From NCBI RefSeq assembly GCF_019550795.1, contig NZ_CP080545.1:1693501-1757500 (forward strand): DNA of 64,000 bases, written 5' to 3'. Position 1 is the stretch's first letter, and the number at the start of each line of letters is the position of its first letter. Made by a program: the position numbers and the translations under genes. The notes below the pieces were generated by a model that was given only the letters and a program-made list of their open reading frames with translations, was not told the DNA's origin and did no database searches. Below, in pieces: positions 8,286-16,465 of this stretch. The DNA comes from Paenibacillus sp. sptzw28 (GTDB taxonomy: Bacteria; Bacillota; Bacilli; Paenibacillales; Paenibacillaceae).

Positions 8286-9662
8286 TTATCCCTGAGCGGT
8301 CCGAGGTGCGGTATAACGGCGGTACAGATGCGAGCAACCGATCGAAACTAGCACGATAACCGCCATTCCCCAATAAATATTGCCGTATGCCGTGGATAGA
8401 GGCATTGTTTGCTGCCAAACGAGTGCGCTGGCTGTTATTGCGACTCCGAATGCTCCGCTGAAGAACTGAAGCAGCTGAAAGAGACCCAAGCCGGACCCGA
8501 TCTGCTCTTTGGGCAGAATACGGGACATTTCGTTGGAAATACTGCTCGTCAGAAAGGTGAAGCCGACGCTCATCAGCATATAGATCAGCAGGATATGGAC
8601 ATACGAATTGCTGGCGAATAGGGCAAACAGCACAACGGATGACAGCACGAGCAGCGGGACATAACGGATAATGGACCTGTTTCCGAAACGGTCGATGATC
8701 TTGCCTACCCTGCGCGATATGAGCATTGCCAGCAGTGAACCCGGAAAGATGACGAGTCCGGATTGACTGGCTGTCAGATCGAACCGGTGCTCGAGAATTT
8801 GCGGCATCAGGAACAGCGTAGCGAAGCTGCACATGTACGCTGCGATCCCGACCGCCCCCAGCGTCAAATAAGAACGATTGCGGAACAAAGCCGGCTGCAC
8901 GAAGGGATCCTTTGTCCGGTGAATCCGCAGCACGAACAAGGCAAGCGCCGCTGCTCCCGACACCAGGGGAATCCAGGACTGACTGGTAAGGAACAGCAGC
9001 AGCCCGGTTGTCCCGACGCCGGCGAACAGCGCTCCAAGCACATCGAAGGAGCCTTTGGCAGGCGTTTCTTTCGGAATAAGAACGATGAAGAAAGGCACCA
9101 ACAACAGAGTGATGGCGGTCACGGCGAATAAATAATGCCATCCGAGGTACTCAACGATAGCTCCGCCCGCGACAGGCCCTAGACCGAGTCCCAGGGAAGC
9201 GGCGGACATGACCGTCGCCATTGCTTTGCCCCGACGTGACAATGGCACATAGCGCGTCACCAGTACGAGGGACAATGCCGGAATGGAGCCTGCTCCGGAA
9301 GCTTGAAGAATACGGGCGATGAGCAGCGGCAGGAAGCTGTTGCTGAAGAAACCGGCAACTGACGCGGCGCCGAGCGAGACGAGTCCGATAATGAACAAGC
9401 GGCGGATGGGGACGAAATCGGATAAACGGCTGTATGTAATTGATGAAATCGCGAATACGATGGAATATCCGGTTACGAGCCATGAGACGGAAGAAGCAGA
9501 TATGCCAAAAGCGTGCGAGACGTCCGGAAGCGCCAGATTGAACATCATCGTGTTCATGATGACCAGCACAATCGAGAATCCCAGCAGCACGGTCGCCATA
9601 CCTTCCCGGAAGGCAGGCTGCTCCGAATTATTTACTGATCCCTTGTTAGGCGGATTTGACAT
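8286..9662 (-). CDS. MFS drug exporter, DHA2 (14-TM, TetL/QacA-like) type
   Basis: 458 residues with about 14 hydrophobic segments. The loop 2-3 motif region reads YSRLSDFVPIRRLFIIG, and GLGLGPVAGGAIVEYLGWHYLF is the antiporter motif C with its glycine/proline bend. These proteins export drugs or cations by proton exchange. The divergently transcribed ArsR-type regulator and a palindrome between them suggest inducible control. Substrate unknown. Confidence 0.88.
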   Translation of the reverse strand: MSNPPNKGSVNNSEQPAFREGMATVLLGFSIVLVIMNTMMFNLALPDVSHAFGISASSVSWLVTGYSIVFAISSITYSRLSDFVPIRRLFIIGLVSLGAASVAGFFSNSFLPLLIARILQASGAGSIPALSLVLVTRYVPLSRRGKAMATVMSAASLGLGLGPVAGGAIVEYLGWHYLFAVTAITLLLVPFFIVLIPKETPAKGSFDVLGALFAGVGTTGLLLFLTSQSWIPLVSGAAALALFVLRIHRTKDPFVQPALFRNRSYLTLGAVGIAAYMCSFATLFLMPQILEHRFDLTASQSGLVIFPGSLLAMLISRRVGKIIDRFGNRSIIRYVPLLVLSSVVLFALFASNSYVHILLIYMLMSVGFTFLTSSISNEMSRILPKEQIGSGLGLFQLLQFFSGAFGVAITASALVWQQTMPLSTAYGNIYWGMAVIVLVSIGCSHLYRRYTAPRTAQG

Positions 9663-9683
9663 CGGTACCCCTCGCTTTATTTT

Positions 9684-9707
9684 ATTGTTCGATAATAATA
9701 GAACAAT
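9684..9707. promoter_or_regulatory. Palindromic operator candidate
   Basis: ATTGTTC (9684-9690) and GAACAAT (9701-9707) form a perfect inverted repeat with a 10-bp AT-rich centre. It sits 22 bp before the exporter start and in the divergent promoter region, where the neighbouring ArsR-type protein would be expected to bind. Confidence 0.55.
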
Positions 9708-9772
9708 AGAAATATATCATGCATTGTGGTAAAATGCAATCATCATCTTCGTGAATAAAGGAGGTCCTGAAA

Positions 9773-10108
9773 CTGAAAGCTCTACATCACCCGGACCGTG
9801 CAGAAATCGATTTGCCCTCCGTACTATATGCGCTAAGCGATCCAATCCGTCTCCATCTCGTCGCCACTATTTACAAGGCGGGCGAGAAAACATGCGGCGA
9901 ATTCGAGGTTCCGGTAGTCAAATCCACCTTATCCCACCACGCGCGAACGCTGAGGGAAGCGGGCATCACACGGGCACGCATACAAGGCACCCAGCGTTTT
10001 CTGTCCATTCGCACAGAAGATCTCGAAGCCCGGTTTCCAGGGCTGCTGAGCACAATTCTTCGTGCGTATGAATCCTCCTGTCAGACGGCTCCGTTTTCTT
10101 GCACTTAA
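9773..10108 (+). CDS. ArsR-type HTH transcriptional regulator
   Basis: 111 residues when started at CTG 9773. The winged-helix core is VLYALSDPIRLHLVATIYKAGEKTCGEF, with recognition helix KSTLSHHARTLREAGI. No ATG, GTG or TTG in this frame is near the strong RBS AAAGGAGGT (9757-9765); CTG is 7 nt after it. Starting at the TTG at 9812 would lose the KALHHPDR... N-terminus that I recall as typical of this subfamily. Probably represses the divergent exporter gene. No cysteine metal site of the classic ArsR kind is evident. Confidence 0.8.
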   Translation: MKALHHPDRAEIDLPSVLYALSDPIRLHLVATIYKAGEKTCGEFEVPVVKSTLSHHARTLREAGITRARIQGTQRFLSIRTEDLEARFPGLLSTILRAYESSCQTAPFSCT

Positions 10109-10115
10109 AATAAAA

Positions 10116-10136
10116 ATCCGCCGGCTGCCGGCGGAT
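10116..10136 (-). terminator. Terminator of the CDP-alcohol operon
   Basis: ATCCGCCGGC (10116-10125) and GCCGGCGGAT (10127-10136) form a perfect stem. On the minus strand it is followed by TTTTATTTT. It lies 9 bp after the last operon gene; the plus-strand regulator gene ends just before it. Confidence 0.85.
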
Positions 10137-10145
10137 AATCGCATT

Positions 10146-11075
10146 TCATTCCGGTGAAGCTATGCCTTTGATTTCAGCGACTATCCTGCTCAGCCGTCGT
10201 CTATACTCGAGCGTCATCAGCCACAGCTTATAAATAACAGCCGATTCAAATAGAATCATCATAATCGAACTGACAATAGCTCCTTCTTTAATAAGGCCGG
10301 CAACCGGCGCGATGATAAAGATGAACATTTGATATTCAATCCCGCTCATGAGATGCAGCCGAACCCTTCTTTTCAAGAAAAAAGCTCTTACTTTCAAATA
10401 GAACGGAAACCGGGAAATCACTTCCCCCAGGAAATCCTCTTTGATACTAATATCCTTCCTGGCTGCGAGTAGATATTTCCGGACGAGCTTGTTTTTGCGC
10501 ATAATCCTCAGACGTTTAACATGGGGGCTAGCGATACGTTTTTGCTCATTGATAAGAGTGCTGTTCGCTTTGTCCATCTTCTTCCGCATTTCATTCAGCG
10601 ATTTGTAAGCAAGCAGGGAATTCATGTACCGCGTACTATCCAAAAAACATATAAGCGCAGCTAAATACAGATAAAATACATGCCCGGATTGATGATATTG
10701 CCCAAGCATCAATGAAAAAGCGCAAATCGCAACGCGGGTACGGTCCAAAATATAATCCATCCACGCACCAAATATGGAACCGGTTCCTTTAAGACGGGAG
10801 ATCTTGCCGTCCATACAATCCAAAGTAAAGCTGATATGATACAAAACGGCTCCGGCAACTAACATCAAATAGGTGCCCTGATAAAAACAATAAGCGGCCA
10901 TGAGACCGACCGCAAATGCCGAAATCGTAAGCTGATTCGGTGTAATACGGGTGTAGTTAGCGAGCGGAAGCATCAACCGCGAAGCAATCGGATCAACGAG
11001 AAATACCGTCCACCAGGCATCCTTCTTTTTATAAGCGTTCCTGATATCATTCAATGAATATTTGGGTGCATTCAA
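10146..11075 (-). CDS. CDP-alcohol phosphatidyltransferase-family enzyme
   Basis: About 309 residues. The signature LDCMDGKISRLKGTGSIFGAWMDYILDR matches DGx2xR(x8)Gx3Dx3D, the Mg2+-binding active site that displaces CMP from a CDP-alcohol. Several membrane helices surround it, preceded by the family motif RITPNQLTISAF. TTG at 11075 is preferred (GAGGAG 11 nt upstream); longer starts would overlap the dehydrogenase gene. Last gene of a four-gene operon with kinase, nucleotidyltransferase and G1P-type dehydrogenase. The acceptor (lipid or soluble alcohol) cannot be read. Confidence 0.85.
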   Translation of the reverse strand: MNAPKYSLNDIRNAYKKKDAWWTVFLVDPIASRLMLPLANYTRITPNQLTISAFAVGLMAAYCFYQGTYLMLVAGAVLYHISFTLDCMDGKISRLKGTGSIFGAWMDYILDRTRVAICAFSLMLGQYHQSGHVFYLYLAALICFLDSTRYMNSLLAYKSLNEMRKKMDKANSTLINEQKRIASPHVKRLRIMRKNKLVRKYLLAARKDISIKEDFLGEVISRFPFYLKVRAFFLKRRVRLHLMSGIEYQMFIFIIAPVAGLIKEGAIVSSIMMILFESAVIYKLWLMTLEYRRRLSRIVAEIKGIASPE

Positions 11076-11103
11076 GCAAAGCCACACTCCTCTCATCATA
11101 TTG

Positions 11104-12159
11104 TTATGAAGGAAACACCGTTTCCAACACATGGCCGATATGTCTGGAGGTCAACTCCGTCTCGTTCAATATGGTGTAACGATTTCGAATCGCAGGGGAT
11201 TTCTGAACCGCCAGGACCATTTCATCCTTCGTATAACCGAGCTGCCTGTAGTGAGTGGGGAGCCCCAAACGGTTAAAATACTGTCTCATATTATCCTCGG
11301 CATTATACTTTCCCTGTAAGTATTCGGAAATCAACAGCCCGATCGCCACTTGTTCTCCGTGAAACGCTTTTCCGCCGCAGTAATTATCGAGTGCATGGCT
11401 GATCAAATGCTCCGAACCGCTGCAGGGTCGGCTCGTACCCGCGACCGCCATGGCCATGCCGCTCATAATCAGCGACTCGGCGGTGATATGCAGCAGCGCC
11501 GCTCTATCTGACTTATTGCGGTTTACGGTATTCAAGAAAGCTTCAACTGCATGATTGGCCATCATGCAGGCTGCGCCGCTAATAGTTTCGTTCTTTGCTT
11601 TATTCGCCAGTTTCCAATCTTCAAGAGCTGTCTTGTTTGAAAGCAAATCACCGATGCCGGAACGAATTAAACGCCCTGGCGCGCCGGCAATTATGTCGGA
11701 GTCGATCACCACTGCCCACGGCATATCGACTTTGATACTTACACTCTTGGCCGGGTTTACCCGGATCGATGCTACCGGTGAGCAGATCGCATCACAGGAC
11801 AATGAAGTCGGCACCAGCATTACAGGTATATTCATTCTCTTGCCGACGGCTTTGGAGACATCGAGTATTCGACCGCCTCCGACCCCGATGATCATTTCGG
11901 CAAATTCCATATTAGCCCTAATCTCCAGCTCATCGATTATCCGAATAGTGTTTTCAGTACAGTACAAGGCCTTTATCTGAGCGGGCTGAAGCTTCGTCCC
12001 GGCAATTAACTGTTCGCTTATTTTACGAGTCGGACCCATGCCGCTGACTACAACCAGCCGCCGTTCCGAGAGCGACCCTAAAATTCCGCTCTCTTGAAGC
12101 CGCAGGAATGCTCTGGACTCGTAGATTAAATGTGTCGGCAGTTCCACCTTCTTAGCCAT
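11104..12159 (-). CDS. Sn-glycerol-1-phosphate dehydrogenase-like (AraM/EgsA family)
   Basis: 351 residues of the iron-containing alcohol dehydrogenase superfamily. GVGGGRILDVSKAVG is the NAD(P)-binding glycine motif. Candidate metal ligands are Asp in TSLSCDAICSP and His in SGSEHLISHALD and AFHGEQVAIG; SRPCSGSEH is characteristic of glycerol-1-phosphate dehydrogenases. Such enzymes reduce dihydroxyacetone phosphate to sn-glycerol-1-phosphate. ATG 12159 has AGGGG 8 nt upstream. Next to a nucleotidyltransferase and a CDP-alcohol transferase it may supply the alcohol phosphate to be activated (inference). Confidence 0.82.
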   Translation of the reverse strand: MAKKVELPTHLIYESRAFLRLQESGILGSLSERRLVVVSGMGPTRKISEQLIAGTKLQPAQIKALYCTENTIRIIDELEIRANMEFAEMIIGVGGGRILDVSKAVGKRMNIPVMLVPTSLSCDAICSPVASIRVNPAKSVSIKVDMPWAVVIDSDIIAGAPGRLIRSGIGDLLSNKTALEDWKLANKAKNETISGAACMMANHAVEAFLNTVNRNKSDRAALLHITAESLIMSGMAMAVAGTSRPCSGSEHLISHALDNYCGGKAFHGEQVAIGLLISEYLQGKYNAEDNMRQYFNRLGLPTHYRQLGYTKDEMVLAVQKSPAIRNRYTILNETELTSRHIGHVLETVFPS

Positions 12160-12191
12160 GGCAAGACCCCTAACAGTTTTCCGCATTCCCC

Positions 12192-12890
12192 TTACACAAG
12201 CTGTTTCGCGTATTCCAGATCACGCAGATCATCTATTTCGATCCAATCGTATCCTTCCGTATTTACAGCTCTGATCTTCACGCTTGCAGCGCAGGCTTCA
12301 TATACATTCTCATACCATCCGCCCGTTTCCCCGTCTTGAATTAATTTGGAAGCTTTTTGATACAGCACAGTCAAATCATCCGCGGCCAATTTGGAAATTC
12401 CGATATACTCGCCATCCGCACCGGTCATACTCAATTGTTTATTCACGGAACATAAGAGGTTGCCTTCAAGTTTTACTTTCATCGCTTCCTCGGTTAACAT
12501 TCTTTCGCGGTCAACCAGGATACAGGTAGGAAACTCGGACTTCAATATTAATGAAACTAGTCGATGGTCAAAGAAAAGGTCCGAATTGATCAGCAATAGA
12601 TCATCATCCACAGCCTGGGTAAGTAAAAATGAATAAATGTTGTTCATAGATTCATAAAACGGATTATATATAAAATGGACGCCCGTTCCTTTGAAAAACT
12701 CTTCAATCCGTTCCATTTTATACCCGCCAATGACATAGATATCCTCGTGAGCGAAACCGGACTCGACTACACTTTCCACCTGGTACTGGATCAAAGGCTT
12801 ATCGTTGATTCTGACCATTGCTTTCGGGCTGTTATTCGTTAAAGGGCGCAAACGACTTCCGACTCCAGCCGCCAAAATAACAACTCTCAT
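12192..12890 (-). CDS. Sugar/choline-phosphate nucleotidyltransferase (LicC-like)
   Basis: 232 residues with the N-terminal nucleotide-binding motif MRVVILAAGVGSRLRPLT and the substrate motif SPKAMVRINDKPLI. NPFYESMNNIYSF and a closing WIEIDDLRDLEYA are typical of CTP:phosphocholine-type cytidylyltransferases. It probably makes a CDP-alcohol for the downstream transferase. ATG follows GGAGAG. The nucleotide (CTP) is inferred from the neighbour, not read from the sequence. Confidence 0.85.
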   Translation of the reverse strand: MRVVILAAGVGSRLRPLTNNSPKAMVRINDKPLIQYQVESVVESGFAHEDIYVIGGYKMERIEEFFKGTGVHFIYNPFYESMNNIYSFLLTQAVDDDLLLINSDLFFDHRLVSLILKSEFPTCILVDRERMLTEEAMKVKLEGNLLCSVNKQLSMTGADGEYIGISKLAADDLTVLYQKASKLIQDGETGGWYENVYEACAASVKIRAVNTEGYDWIEIDDLRDLEYAKQLV

Positions 12891-12928
12891 AAGTCTCTCC
12901 TGTCCGTAACCTTAAATATTGAGGCTAA

Positions 12929-13927
12929 TCAAATAGGTCCCAACCCAAGGTCGGTTATTTTTTCACGGTCTATCGTTATTGAACGTTCGAATTCATGTAT
13001 GAGTGCCGGATTTCCTGTATTGTCGAAGTACTTCTCTGCCAAGCGAATGGCTTTGTGGGGGAAAATTAGGTCGATGAGCAGAAGCTCGTGCTCTTCAGCC
13101 GAAAGAGGGCGAATTTGCCCGTAAGCATCCACTACCGATTGGAATCTCTCTCTGGACCAAGCCCCTAATTCATGATTGATACAAGTGCTGAGGTGGGATA
13201 TATCTCTCATGGGAAGCGCGAGGCCGACCGTATCCAGATCGATTACGGTTAATTCATTATTGCGGCAGAGTACATTAAGATGAGAGTAATCGCCATGTCC
13301 GAGCCGGGGATCAAGCTGGAGGTTCGCCAGCAGCGTACTTAAAGCCGTGTGCGGAAGCTCGGCAAGCACCCATTTGGTACGGGCCGTGAGCCAGGGCAGA
13401 TGGCTCAGGAACAGCTGAGAGAATGGATCCATACTCGATGCAGCCTTTTCCCGGAACCGTGCCAGTTTTTTTATCTTCTTTTTATAAATTCGATTCCAAT
13501 CCAGCCGTTGAACGGAGATCGGATTGCCGGCAGCGGCGTAGCCCTCGGATGCTTCATGAAAGTTTGCAAGCAGTGCCGCCATTCGCTCAATCATTCCGGG
13601 ATGTTCGTAGCTCGGATGTTCTCCGTCTAGCCATTTGAATAGCAGAATACAACCATTATCGAGGTTTATGAACGGCTTGCCGTCCAAAGCGGGCAGGACG
13701 TTCGCTACGGATATTCCTTTCCGGTGCATGTAATCGTTTGCTGCGGCGATTATTAGAGCCCTCTCGCGTTTTTCCAGAAATTTCAGCGCATATACCTCTT
13801 TATTATTATTGGTGATTCTCCATACCTGCCTATCCGGCTTGCGTCTTACTCGGGTAATATTCTCGGGTATAAGTTCATAGTTTTTCTGTAATATTTCAGA
13901 TAGAACCTTCTTGTTTATTTCCGCCAC
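12929..13927 (-). CDS. CotS/APH-fold kinase-like protein
   Basis: 332 residues, GTG start with AGGGGTG 7 nt upstream. ALKFLEKRE gives the ATP-site lysine, LGHGDYSHLNVL the catalytic loop and TVIDLDTVG the metal-binding aspartate, so the kinase core is intact. Overall length and layout recall CotS/YsxE/YutH spore-coat proteins and choline kinases. First gene of the operon, so it may phosphorylate an alcohol that is then activated. A mother-cell-type promoter candidate lies upstream (13956-13983). Confidence 0.8.
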   Translation of the reverse strand: MAEINKKVLSEILQKNYELIPENITRVRRKPDRQVWRITNNNKEVYALKFLEKRERALIIAAANDYMHRKGISVANVLPALDGKPFINLDNGCILLFKWLDGEHPSYEHPGMIERMAALLANFHEASEGYAAAGNPISVQRLDWNRIYKKKIKKLARFREKAASSMDPFSQLFLSHLPWLTARTKWVLAELPHTALSTLLANLQLDPRLGHGDYSHLNVLCRNNELTVIDLDTVGLALPMRDISHLSTCINHELGAWSRERFQSVVDAYGQIRPLSAEEHELLLIDLIFPHKAIRLAEKYFDNTGNPALIHEFERSITIDREKITDLGLGPI

Positions 13928-13955
13928 AATTTCACCCCTTGCCGTGCTGGTTCAT

Positions 13956-13983
13956 TAATATATGTATCAATTCGAAAATGGTA
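13956..13983 (-). promoter_or_regulatory. Possible sporulation (SigK/SigE-like) promoter
   Basis: On the minus strand CATATATTA (13964-13956) fits the SigK -10 pattern CATAnnnTA, with TACC about 15 nt upstream (ACC at 13982-13980). No SigA promoter is evident here. Short motifs occur by chance, so this is weak. Confidence 0.35.
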
Positions 13984-14040
13984 TGGACGGATGAGGGGAT
14001 GTGTCGGCAGGTTTAAGTAGATTACAGTTTGCGATATTCG

Positions 14041-14069
14041 TTGACGAGCCTGTACGCTCATTTTACAAT
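14041..14069 (+). promoter_or_regulatory. SigA promoter
   Basis: TTGACG (14041-14046), 17-nt spacer, TACAAT (14064-14069). It is placed to give a ~50-nt leader for the phosphotransferase gene at 14128. Confidence 0.75.
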
Positions 14070-14127
14070 CAGTGTAATGCGATCCAATTTCATACTGTCT
14101 GGACAAAGTGGAAGGAGGCAGTCAATT

Positions 14128-15162
14128 ATGGAACAAGAAGTAGAGAAGCTCTTCGGGGAGTCTATACTGAGGGAAGCGGCAATTCGCTTCGATCTGAATG
14201 CCGGTACGTGGAGGAAGCTGGGCGACTTTGAAAATTACGTGTACGAAGCGGATAGGGACGGCAAACAAGTTATTTTGCGGCTGACCCACAGCAGTCACCG
14301 TACACTGGATGAAATCCATGCGGAACTGAATTGGATCGCTTATCTTTCGTCATCCGGCCTAGGTGACCAGATTTCGGAGTGTCTCCCTTCCAGGAATGCA
14401 CTAACGGCGGAACGGATCGATGCCGGCGACTCTTATTTTATAGCCTGCCTGTTTCGCAAGGCACCGGGCCAGCGTGCGGATTGGAAGGATCCGGCGGTGT
14501 GGAATGCGGAATTATTCGGGGCATGGGGGGCGGTGACCGGCCGAATGCACCGGATTACCGAAGGCTATAACCAGACGGTGGGCAATGGAATTCCACGCCG
14601 TGCGGAATGGGATGAAGATGAGCTGCTCATACATGCTGACCGCTATATTCCGAAGGACGAACCGGTCGTAAGGGAAAGATTGGAGACGGTTATGGCCCGT
14701 TTGAGGCGTTTGCCCAAGCCGGTAGATGGCTACGGCCTCATTCACACCGATCTGCATGAAGGTAATTTCTTTGTCGATCGGGGCCGTATAACGGTCTTCG
14801 ATTTCGACGATTGCGCATACAATTGGTTTGTCCACGATCTAGCAATTCCAATGTATTACGCCGTGAGCAGAGGGGCTCCCGAATCGTACGGCGGAGACCG
14901 CAGCGCGTTCGCACGGGATTTTTTCCTGGCATTTTGGCAAGGGTATGCACCCGAATACCGGCTCGCACCGGAGTGGCTTGACGCATTGCCGGTCTTTCTC
15001 GAGATGAGAGACCTGACGCTCTATCTTGTTCTCCATAAGAAGATGGATGTGAACTCTCTGCCGGAAGGTTTGAGGGTCAGATTCGACGCAATTCGTGAAC
15101 GTATCGTCTCGGGAAATCCATTGGTTGATATTGATTTTCTCAGCCTCGTCAATGGAAGGTAA
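14128..15162 (+). CDS. APH-fold phosphotransferase (homoserine kinase II/YihE-like)
   Basis: 344 residues. ILRLTHSSHRT carries the ATP-site region, LIHTDLHEGNFFV the catalytic Asp and Asn, and ITVFDFDDCAYNWFVHDLA the metal-binding Asp. This layout is shared by many small-molecule kinases in Firmicutes, so the substrate is not assignable. ATG 14128 follows GGAAGGAGG with 8 nt spacing. A good SigA promoter is upstream; the gene is divergent from the CotS-like operon. Confidence 0.82.
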   Translation: MEQEVEKLFGESILREAAIRFDLNAGTWRKLGDFENYVYEADRDGKQVILRLTHSSHRTLDEIHAELNWIAYLSSSGLGDQISECLPSRNALTAERIDAGDSYFIACLFRKAPGQRADWKDPAVWNAELFGAWGAVTGRMHRITEGYNQTVGNGIPRRAEWDEDELLIHADRYIPKDEPVVRERLETVMARLRRLPKPVDGYGLIHTDLHEGNFFVDRGRITVFDFDDCAYNWFVHDLAIPMYYAVSRGAPESYGGDRSAFARDFFLAFWQGYAPEYRLAPEWLDALPVFLEMRDLTLYLVLHKKMDVNSLPEGLRVRFDAIRERIVSGNPLVDIDFLSLVNGR

Positions 15163-15205
15163 TTAATTGTTATATAGAATTTCATATTATGAGGAGCTGA
15201 AGTGA

Positions 15206-15712
15206 TTGCCTCAAATTCGGTTATTGGATTCCGCGGATGCAGAAATTTACAGAGAGATTCGCCTAAAGTCGCTTAAGGATAATCCTGAAGCATTCCTGGC
15301 TGTTTATGAGCTTGAACAGGAAAAGTCAATTGAAGTCACACGGAATAATTTAAAGCCATCCGACGGCAGATTTACTCTGGGCGCTTTTAATGAAATTGAC
15401 AGGGTGGTTGGAATTGTAACATTTGTCCGTGAAAGCGGAGTGAAAACCAACCACAAAGGAAATGTCTACGGCATGTATGTTTCACCCGAATTTCGCGGAC
15501 AAGGGATCGGTAAAGCATTAATCAACAAGTTAGTCGAGCAAGCAAAACAATGTGATGGGCTTGAGAAAATTAATTTAACCGTAATTTCAAATAATGACGC
15601 CGCCAAAAATTTATACCGCTCAACCGGCTTTACCGTTTACGGTACAGAATGTAATGCTTTAAAGGATGGCGGCCAGTATTGGGACGAGGATTTGATGGTT
15701 TTGATTTTATAG
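15206..15712 (+). CDS. GNAT family N-acetyltransferase
   Basis: 168 residues. YVSPEFRGQGIGKALINKLVEQA is the acetyl-CoA pyrophosphate loop (Q/RxxGxG/A) and LTVISNNDAAKNLYRSTGFTVYG the C-terminal GNAT motif. TTG at 15206 is preferred, with GAGGAG 9 nt upstream; no ATG or GTG start fits. Substrate unknown. A strong terminator follows. Confidence 0.85.
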   Translation: MPQIRLLDSADAEIYREIRLKSLKDNPEAFLAVYELEQEKSIEVTRNNLKPSDGRFTLGAFNEIDRVVGIVTFVRESGVKTNHKGNVYGMYVSPEFRGQGIGKALINKLVEQAKQCDGLEKINLTVISNNDAAKNLYRSTGFTVYGTECNALKDGGQYWDEDLMVLIL

Positions 15713-15740
15713 CTTGAGCCTATCAATTTAGAGCACGCGG

Positions 15741-15791
15741 AAGGGGCAGTCCCTCAAGTAGATTAATACTTAAAGGACGGCCCCCTTGTTT
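15741..15791. terminator. Terminator after the GNAT gene
   Basis: AAGGGGCAGTCC (15741-15752) pairs imperfectly with GGACGGCCCCCTT (15775-15787), followed by GTTTTC on the plus strand. It may also serve the convergent gene ending at 15825. Confidence 0.7.
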
Positions 15792-15824
15792 TCGCATGAA
15801 TATTAACTTTTGATAGCAGACGAT

Positions 15825-16427
15825 TTAAGGTGTATTTACCGAAGCCGATGTATCCGAAGTAATACTGGCATTCACCTGTGCAGCCAATTGATTAACTGTG
15901 CCGGTTGCTTCGGAAGCAATGCCGTTCACACTGGCGATTGCTTGATCAGGCGCAGTGTTTATAGCGCCGATCGCTGTTTCCGATGCATTGGCGGCAATGC
16001 CAAGCACATTGGTTACCGCTTGACCGGCCGCAGAGTCAACCACACCGGCTGCTGCATCGGGTGCCTTGGAAACAACATCGTTGACCTTGGACACCGCTTG
16101 ATCGACCGCAGAGTCAACCACACCGGCTGCTGCATCGGGTGCCTTGGAAACAACATCGTTGACCTTGGACACCGCTTGATCAGCCGAAGCGCCAACAGCG
16201 CCGGCTGCCGTGGACACGGTATCACCTAAAATCGTCTCGCCTGAAACACTAATTTCATTCAGCAAACCCAGGCCAAGGCTGTTCGAACCGTTCTCTGCCT
16301 GGACGGCAGTTGTTGTCTCGGAGTGCAATTCTGCGGCAAAAGTCGTATGCGAAATCGTGAAGATCCCTGCAGCCATCGCACCTGCGAGAACGGATATTTT
16401 CAGAGCGTTTTTCATTTGAGTAATCAT
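15825..16427 (-). CDS. Secreted helical repeat protein
   Basis: 200 residues with a signal peptide (about 1-31, ending TTFAA). The mature part is Ala/Val/Ser-rich with amphipathic heptad-like segments of the form AxxxVNxVVSKAPDAAAG. Two exact 26-residue copies are encoded by a 78-bp DNA duplication, and several weaker copies flank them. No catalytic motif. It follows a longer paralogue-like gene by 38 nt and is probably co-transcribed. Surface or matrix protein is the plausible reading; function unknown. Confidence 0.7.
   Translation of the reverse strand: MITQMKNALKISVLAGAMAAGIFTISHTTFAAELHSETTTAVQAENGSNSLGLGLLNEISVSGETILGDTVSTAAGAVGASADQAVSKVNDVVSKAPDAAAGVVDSAVDQAVSKVNDVVSKAPDAAAGVVDSAAGQAVTNVLGIAANASETAIGAINTAPDQAIASVNGIASEATGTVNQLAAQVNASITSDTSASVNTP
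16028..16183. repeat. Two in-frame 78-bp direct repeats
   Basis: 16028-16105 and 16106-16183 are nearly identical and encode the 26-residue duplication in the secreted protein. Identity at DNA level implies a recent duplication and likely copy-number variation between strains. Confidence 0.88.
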
Positions 16428-16465
16428 TGTTTAAAGTCCTCCTTCTCAATTTGGAAAATTAATTT

